Assembly (NCBI RefSeq): GCF_954871325.1
Contig: NC_088775.1
Coordinates: forward strand, 2,589,473-2,653,472
DNA length: 64,000 nucleotides
Origin: Gordionus sp. m RMFG-2023
Lineage: Eukaryota > Nematomorpha > Gordioida > Chordodea > Parachordodidae
Reading direction: 5' to 3'
The notes under the pieces are model-generated. The model saw only the letters and a program-made list of their open reading frames with translations. It was not told the DNA's origin and made no database searches. The position numbers and the translations under genes are program-made. This document shows positions 61,701-64,000 of the stretch, piece by piece (within the stretch, counting starts at the first letter, position 1; the number at the start of each line of letters is the position of its first letter).

Positions 61701-62331
61701 AAGCAGGTAGGATAAAGGTTACCTAAATGGCGGGTCCAGCTGATTTGCGTTTAACAACGCTTTCAAATGCCATTATTATGAATGCATAGTCAATCTAAAT
61801 TTTATTATATGTCATTGGATATACCATATTCGACGTTTTTTGTCATAATGGAATATGATTAAATAACACATCCATTTAGTAAAATGACAGATATCTTTAA
61901 AAGATTAAATATCCAATTTAAAACAACAACAGGATCTTAGCAAAATATATATATATTTATATAATTTAAACCTCCCAAATTAAAGATAATTTGATAATAA
62001 TTTAGCCAGTAAAATTATAAATCCTTATACCGCGCAAGCGCAAAGAATCTAATACCATCATTTAAAATATTATAATTTTTTTTCTTCAGTAATTTTTAAA
62101 AATGGTCACAATTGAATTTTAAAAATTTCCCGTTAAGAAATAGTTATTTAATGTTAATTACATTGATTTCAGTGTCGTCAAATCTGTACAACTCGCCCTG
62201 GCGATGATCGCAATATACTATAGCATTTTGGAAACTCATCTTCTCAAGTCCTATATGATAACAGATTTTATCGTTTTCGTATTTGTAAGGTGGGAGGCAG
62301 GAGTCGGAACAGTCAGTGTATGTTTGTACTC
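40476..62331 (-). CDS. C-type lectin/EGF single-pass membrane protein gene (5' end missing)
   Basis: At least twelve minus-strand exons, separated by GT..AG introns, together encode about 590 residues. Order: C-type lectin-like domain (exons at 62162, 60010, 59177), four EGF-like modules (58028, 57552, 57358, 56651), an unassigned ectodomain (55097, 44474), a transmembrane helix (41207), and a cytoplasmic tail (40934, 40476). Phases agree at every junction except 55097 to 44653. A candidate exon at 54778-54861 fits the downstream phase only. The lectin part lacks recognisable EPN/QPD and WND calcium-sugar motifs, so glycan binding is doubtful. It is probably a cell-surface receptor or adhesion protein. 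I see no orthologue I can name. The signal peptide exon was not found up to 64000. Confidence 0.75.
40934..41094 (-). CDS. Host gene exon: cytoplasmic tail, part 1
   Basis: Acceptor TTAATAAG, donor GAACAA|GTATAA; phase 1 in, phase 0 out, 161 bp. Begins KRLLQARNPWNQSYFNRHM and ends in an acidic run (DIIDEDDIRSGLITEEEQ). Confidence 0.75.
41207..41311 (-). CDS. Host gene exon: transmembrane helix
   Basis: Acceptor TTATGAAG, donor TTAAAAA|GTAACA; phase 1-1, 105 bp. Encodes MCMNDYHN followed by about 22 hydrophobic residues (IAYVLALGGAFCAVIGLPV then IFLWYL) and a lysine. The split codon joins to KRKR at the start of the next exon, the expected stop-transfer signal. Confidence 0.8.
42259..42502. 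mobile_element. GC-rich MITE in host intron
   Basis: Contains CGGGTCGGGCCGGGCCGG and GGCCCGTCCCG blocks and ends ACGGGTATCTGATATA, next to an (AT)n tract. Same class as 3140-3328. Lies in the intron between 41311 and 44474. Confidence 0.5.
42503..44473. other. Host intron sequence with weak repeats
   Basis: Two patches of ACCTGAACCGAACCG type lie at about 43720-43800 and 44340-44425. The ORF at 42765-42959 lies over similar low-complexity DNA. No exon is apparent. Confidence 0.4.
44474..44653 (-). CDS. Host gene exon: juxtamembrane ectodomain, part 2
   Basis: Acceptor TTTCTCCAG, donor GATG|GTAAAT; phase 1-1, 180 bp. Encodes RPHFNMYLYLNHVDDYL, then VKRGLVTILPAEFRSAPYEY and VTIDKVEIRPFD. No domain recognised with confidence. 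Confidence 0.75.
45113..45531 (+). mobile_element. hAT left-end fragment (second copy)
   Basis: Starts with the TIR CAGGGTTGCCAGG and is collinear with 46793-47219 through GCGGGAGAAATTTGG, AACATCTTGATTTATTAAAA and CTACCGTGTGTGTGTATAAC. Similarity ends at AATACATAATAAGGT. The remainder is absent. Confidence 0.8.
47220..47890 (+). pseudogene. Inverted partial transposase copy within the hAT
   Basis: Plus-strand ILDDLKDEHIYILTDASNKG parallels the minus-strand ILDDLKDGHPYAILTDASNK at 49700-49780. Upstream, AAATAATACAGATGCAACTA is shared as well. Further right, AGGAAATCTGCTACATGC parallels the reverse complement of 48605-48625. It is full of stops and appears older or more diverged than the minus-strand arm. 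Confidence 0.7.
48779..49267. mobile_element. Solo LTR inside the hAT, 5-bp TSD
   Basis: Starts TGTTGTAGCAG and ends GTCTTTACA; ATAGG flanks both sides (48774-48778 and 49268-49272). The uninterrupted sequence is seen in the hAT fragment at about 14530-14545 (CCTGATAGGTATATATCGC). Its 3' half is duplicated: 48936-49080 and 49124-49267 are alike. It is a fossil LTR without internal coding region; it differs from the LTRs at 46505 and 53778. Confidence 0.85.
53938..54777. other. Host intron sequence, no feature seen
   Basis: Moderately AT-rich. Minus ORF 53988-54209 has no clear motif and no good splice boundaries. No support for an exon. Confidence 0.35.
54778..54861 (-). CDS. Candidate host gene exon (phase uncertain)
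   Basis: Encodes QITYTELQTKSLIHEYMKQI then PQGVI, ending at donor ATAC|GTAATG in phase 1, which fits the next exon at 44653. The acceptor (GGATAG) would require phase 1 on entry, whereas the upstream exon appears to end in phase 0. Either a donor is misread or another exon lies between. Confidence 0.35.
55097..55209 (-). CDS. Host gene exon: juxtamembrane ectodomain, part 1
   Basis: Acceptor ATATTCAAG, phase 1 in; the likely donor AAG|GTTTGA leaves phase 0, which does not match the next exon. Encodes EHIYCLVSVRMYYDDLQAFV, then NLTGYQKMLMTRDLEDK with a possible N-glycosylation site NLT. The pattern is faintly like the start of a SEA domain, but I cannot assign it. Confidence 0.6.
55210..56650. 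other. Host intron with GC-rich repeat
   Basis: 55285-55425 contains an inverted pair around AATTCGTAGTGGCGCGATTC and its near reverse complement ending ACTATGAATTGAAGG, a ~140-bp MITE-like palindrome. 55497-55800 carries CCCGACCCGGCCCG/GGGCCCTACCGGG patches of the dispersed GC-rich class. Minus ORF 55668-55883 is a by-product. Confidence 0.45.
56651..56791 (-). CDS. Host gene exon: EGF-like module 4
   Basis: Acceptor TTATTAG, donor TA|GTAAGT (near-consensus); phase 1-1, 141 bp. Encodes SCSNNEQCEAFNVRSTC then GVCKCKDGHDRSIGDKC. Confidence 0.85.
56792..57357. other. Host intron with homopolymer runs
   Basis: Poly-C run at about 56995-57006, poly-T tracts, and an AGAAAAGAAAAG-type purine tract directly downstream of the EGF-3 exon. 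No gene. Confidence 0.5.
57358..57471 (-). CDS. Host gene exon: EGF-like module 3
   Basis: Acceptor TGCTCTTAG, donor GAAG|GTCTTT; phase 1-1, 114 bp. Encodes RCLNHSECVHKQCRSRCQC then PTGTFFDQTIC. A purine-rich AAAAGAAAAG tract follows in the intron on the plus strand. Confidence 0.85.
57552..57677 (-). CDS. Host gene exon: EGF-like module 2
   Basis: Acceptor ACGTTCAG, donor AAAG|GTTATA; phase 1-1, 126 bp. Cysteine run CNENITC..YC..QCEC..DC with a possible N-glycosylation site NIT. Confidence 0.8.
58028..58147 (-). CDS. Host gene exon: EGF-like module 1
   Basis: Acceptor TTTGATAAG, donor GATG|GTAAAC; phase 1-1, 120 bp. Six cysteines: CKHDKECASNNCFQDTCQC then a C near the end (GVCVLD). Confidence 0.8.
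58148..59176. other. Host intron
   Basis: GAAA microsatellite at about 58221-58247; GCCGGTTTAGCC/GGCTCGAGCCGGCTC repeat patch at about 58800-58915. A coding-like minus frame near 58546-58620 is discussed among rejected items. Confidence 0.45.
59177..59295 (-). CDS. Host gene exon: C-type lectin-like domain, part 3
   Basis: Acceptor AAACAAG, donor TGCA|GTATAT; phase 2 in, phase 1 out. Encodes KWHKETILDPQKKCVVRTGQ then NFSGSLCDSGYPLCLKAKC: the late W, C, C..C spacing of the domain end. There is no WND before the penultimate cysteine. Confidence 0.7.
59296..60009. other. Host intron
   Basis: Contains AGAAATCAGCTGGTGACTCACC at about 59407-59428, shared with 63521-63540, so a dispersed repeat related to MITE M2-type ends. 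No exon. Confidence 0.4.
60010..60164 (-). CDS. Host gene exon: C-type lectin-like domain, part 2
   Basis: Acceptor TTATTTAG, donor CAAT|GTAAGC; phase 0 in, phase 2 out. Encodes SSVNGANLWVGFQRYLENNS; LWVGF is the WIGL-type core motif. It continues through VKDLKGKFVTRCLINTTC and ends HQYYQHPM, with the methionine codon split over the intron. Confidence 0.75.
60165..60888. other. Host intron
   Basis: AT-rich with (AT)n tracts at about 60485 and 60620. No feature. Confidence 0.45.
60889..61107. mobile_element. MITE family M1 (hAT-like), copy 3, with perfect TSD
   Basis: The octamer GTTTAAGG flanks both sides (60881-60888 and 61108-61115). The right end is CCGTTTAACAACACTA; the left end is diverged. 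The interior matches the TAGCCAGAAAAATATT and AAATATTTAGTTAGCCG blocks of the other copies. Lies in the host intron. Confidence 0.8.
61529..61811. mobile_element. MITE family M2, copy 2
   Basis: Left TATATAATAATATCTAGACT and GACGATGCATTCATTAAAAG; right TGAATGCATAGTCAATCTAA and TTTATTATATG. Lies in the host intron. Minus and plus ORFs across it are by-products. Confidence 0.65.
62162..62331 (-). CDS. Host gene exon: C-type lectin-like domain, part 1
   Basis: Acceptor TCATCTAG, donor AAT|GTAATT; phase 1 in, phase 0 out. Encodes TDCSDSCLPPYKYENDKICY then EKMSFQNAIVYCDHRQGELY, the usual first half of a C-type lectin fold (paired N-terminal cysteines, CY, alanine helix with C, then L.RF). Entering in phase 1, it needs an upstream exon. 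Confidence 0.75.
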
Positions 62332-63815
62332 CTAGATGAAAGAGAATATAAGAATTTAAGGGTCCTCTAAAAAGTAAAATCAGTATTTGAAATTTTCTTT
62401 GGGAATAGAAAGATCTTCAACAATTTCTAATTGTTTTCGAGAATGCTCAATTTTTTTAAAAAAGTAAATCTTTTATGTGATTTTTATGCTTAAAATAAAT
62501 GTATGATAAAAATAAATTTCCAACTTTATGATCTTCAAAGTTTATTCGCTCAAAATTTATGGCGGAAAAATTCTTCTAAAGATCTTTAAAAACTATTTTT
62601 TTTTTTTCAAACTCTGAAAATAAGCCGAAACAATATAGCTATAAACGCGGTATGTCCACGCATTGCGTTATTTAACGCAGCGTTATTAAAAATGTTAAGC
62701 AAATAAATAATTACAATTTATAAATATGGAGCGTAATGATAAGATAAAATTCGAAAAACATATGGTTGGATATATTATTACAATAATTGTTAACGCTATG
62801 AAAAATCAGTTGTGATTTCGATAGCTTTAAATAAATCAATTAAGAAAATAAAATAAAATAAAATAAGCCCAATTTTTTTTTATAGCTTTAGAAGGCACTC
62901 TTTTTAATAACCTTTCCTTAAGAATAACAAGTAGAAGATAAGAATAAATCTTGAGAATATAAATGAATTTTTGGATAGAATCATGTGCTAAATCTTCCAA
63001 TCTCATCCGGGAAGGGAAAAATAAATTTTAATTAAGGCATAAGTTTAAAAAAAAATAGATATAGGATTTTAATCCTTAACTTTTGAGACCACAAAAAATA
63101 TAATTTCATGATATTTATTTATAAATGCAAATGAATGGTCCAAAATGTCAAAAAGATTTCATAAAAAAATAAAATGTTAAATAACATGATATTTCTAGAA
63201 TTGTAATTAAAAACAATAATTATGTTTTTTATTTTTTTTAAAAAAAAAATAACACATGGAGGTTAAGGGCTTGATACCATTTGAAGCTTTTGTCGGTCAA
63301 AATCTAGATATAAGAAAAATTGTATTGAATACTGCGTCACCCATATTGAAGATATATTAATTTAAATATGTATATCAAATCAATGCAACTCATTTATTGA
63401 CATGCCATTTTTGGTTTCCTTATGTAAATTTATATGCTTACTTTTTTATCAAACTAAAAATTATAGGGAGCATTCAATGACATATAATACCAATTGGAAA
63501 AATCAAGTTATATCAATAAGAAATCAGCTGGTGACACCATATTGGTTTTTCTTGTAAAATTTTTTTTTTTATAAAACTCTTGTATGGAATTCTAAAATGA
63601 CGCTTCGAAATGCATTTTAACAACCGACTCGTGAGTCTAAATAAATATCATTATGTCATTGAATATAATGGTTATTTAGAAATCTCTGGTTAAATTGTAA
63701 TGAGCTCTCAGAATCTGATTGTTCAATTTAGTAGCTCAAGCCAAGCTCAATCCCGTTACTAATCATGATAGGCACCTGGAGAAATGTTTAAAAAAAACTT
63801 GAGCCGGACCAATGA
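62332..63815. other. Upstream side of the host gene, no exon found
   Basis: I searched the minus strand for a signal peptide exon ending in phase 1 and found none. AAATA microsatellite at about 62845-62865. AGAAATCAGCTGGTGACACC at about 63521 is shared with 59407. Confidence 0.4.
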
Positions 63816-64000
63816 CATATATAATACCTAGACTGACGATTCATTCATTAAAAGTGTACATCATTGCAAATCAGCTGGAGATGCCATCTTGGTTACACTA
63901 ATCATTATTAAAATTTTAAACGAGAGCCTAATTTATTCCTATATCTGATGCAAACTGTATTAAAGAATTACCGGATCATCGAGATAATAAGGAAGCAAGT
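63816..64000. mobile_element. MITE family M2, copy 3, cut by window edge
   Basis: Starts CATATATAATACCTAGACTG, then GACGATTCATTCATTAAAAG. Collinear with 61529-61720. The right end lies outside the window. Confidence 0.6.

Overview
The window is very A+T-rich eukaryotic DNA with GT..AG introns, EGF-like and C-type-lectin modules, and abundant hAT, Ty3/gypsy, RTE-like and R2-like elements. This fits an AT-rich invertebrate metazoan, but I cannot name the species. Most of the window is transposon-derived. Only one host gene can be supported, on the minus strand in the right-hand part.

Layout. 1-10.2 kb holds gene-free DNA with several small non-autonomous (MITE-like) elements and GC-rich CCCGGCCCG repeats. 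10.2-10.44 kb is a fossil Ty3/gypsy integrase end. 10.69-13.92 kb is a decayed RTE-like LINE preceded by a ~60-bp tandem array and a tRNA-like A-box/B-box block; it abuts a hAT fragment (13.93-15.53 kb). 15.5-21 kb shows nothing I recognise. 21-34 kb is a cluster of related repeats (here called Rep-A) with MITEs. Into one Rep-A copy a 5.37-kb unit (26952..32324) has inserted. It carries an almost intact non-LTR reverse transcriptase/endonuclease ORF, tandem 5' monomers and a hAT scrap, and is bounded by a 139-bp perfect inverted repeat. 34-40.4 kb is further repeats.

Host gene. From about 62.33 kb down to 40.48 kb the minus strand carries at least twelve phase-consistent exons of a single-pass membrane protein: an N-terminal C-type lectin-like domain over three exons, four EGF-like modules each in its own phase 1-1 exon, an unrecognised juxtamembrane ectodomain, one transmembrane helix and a basic then tyrosine-rich cytoplasmic tail. 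The first (signal peptide) exon was not found and probably lies beyond the right edge. One junction (55.1 to 44.65 kb) does not match in phase, so an exon is missing or misplaced there.

The largest intron (44.65-55.1 kb) contains a three-layer nest: a Ty3/gypsy element (46505..53937, TSD TTTTT) is interrupted by a hAT transposon (46793..50329, TSD GGTGTGAT), which is itself interrupted by a solo LTR (48779..49267, TSD ATAGG). The insertion order can be read directly from the target duplications.
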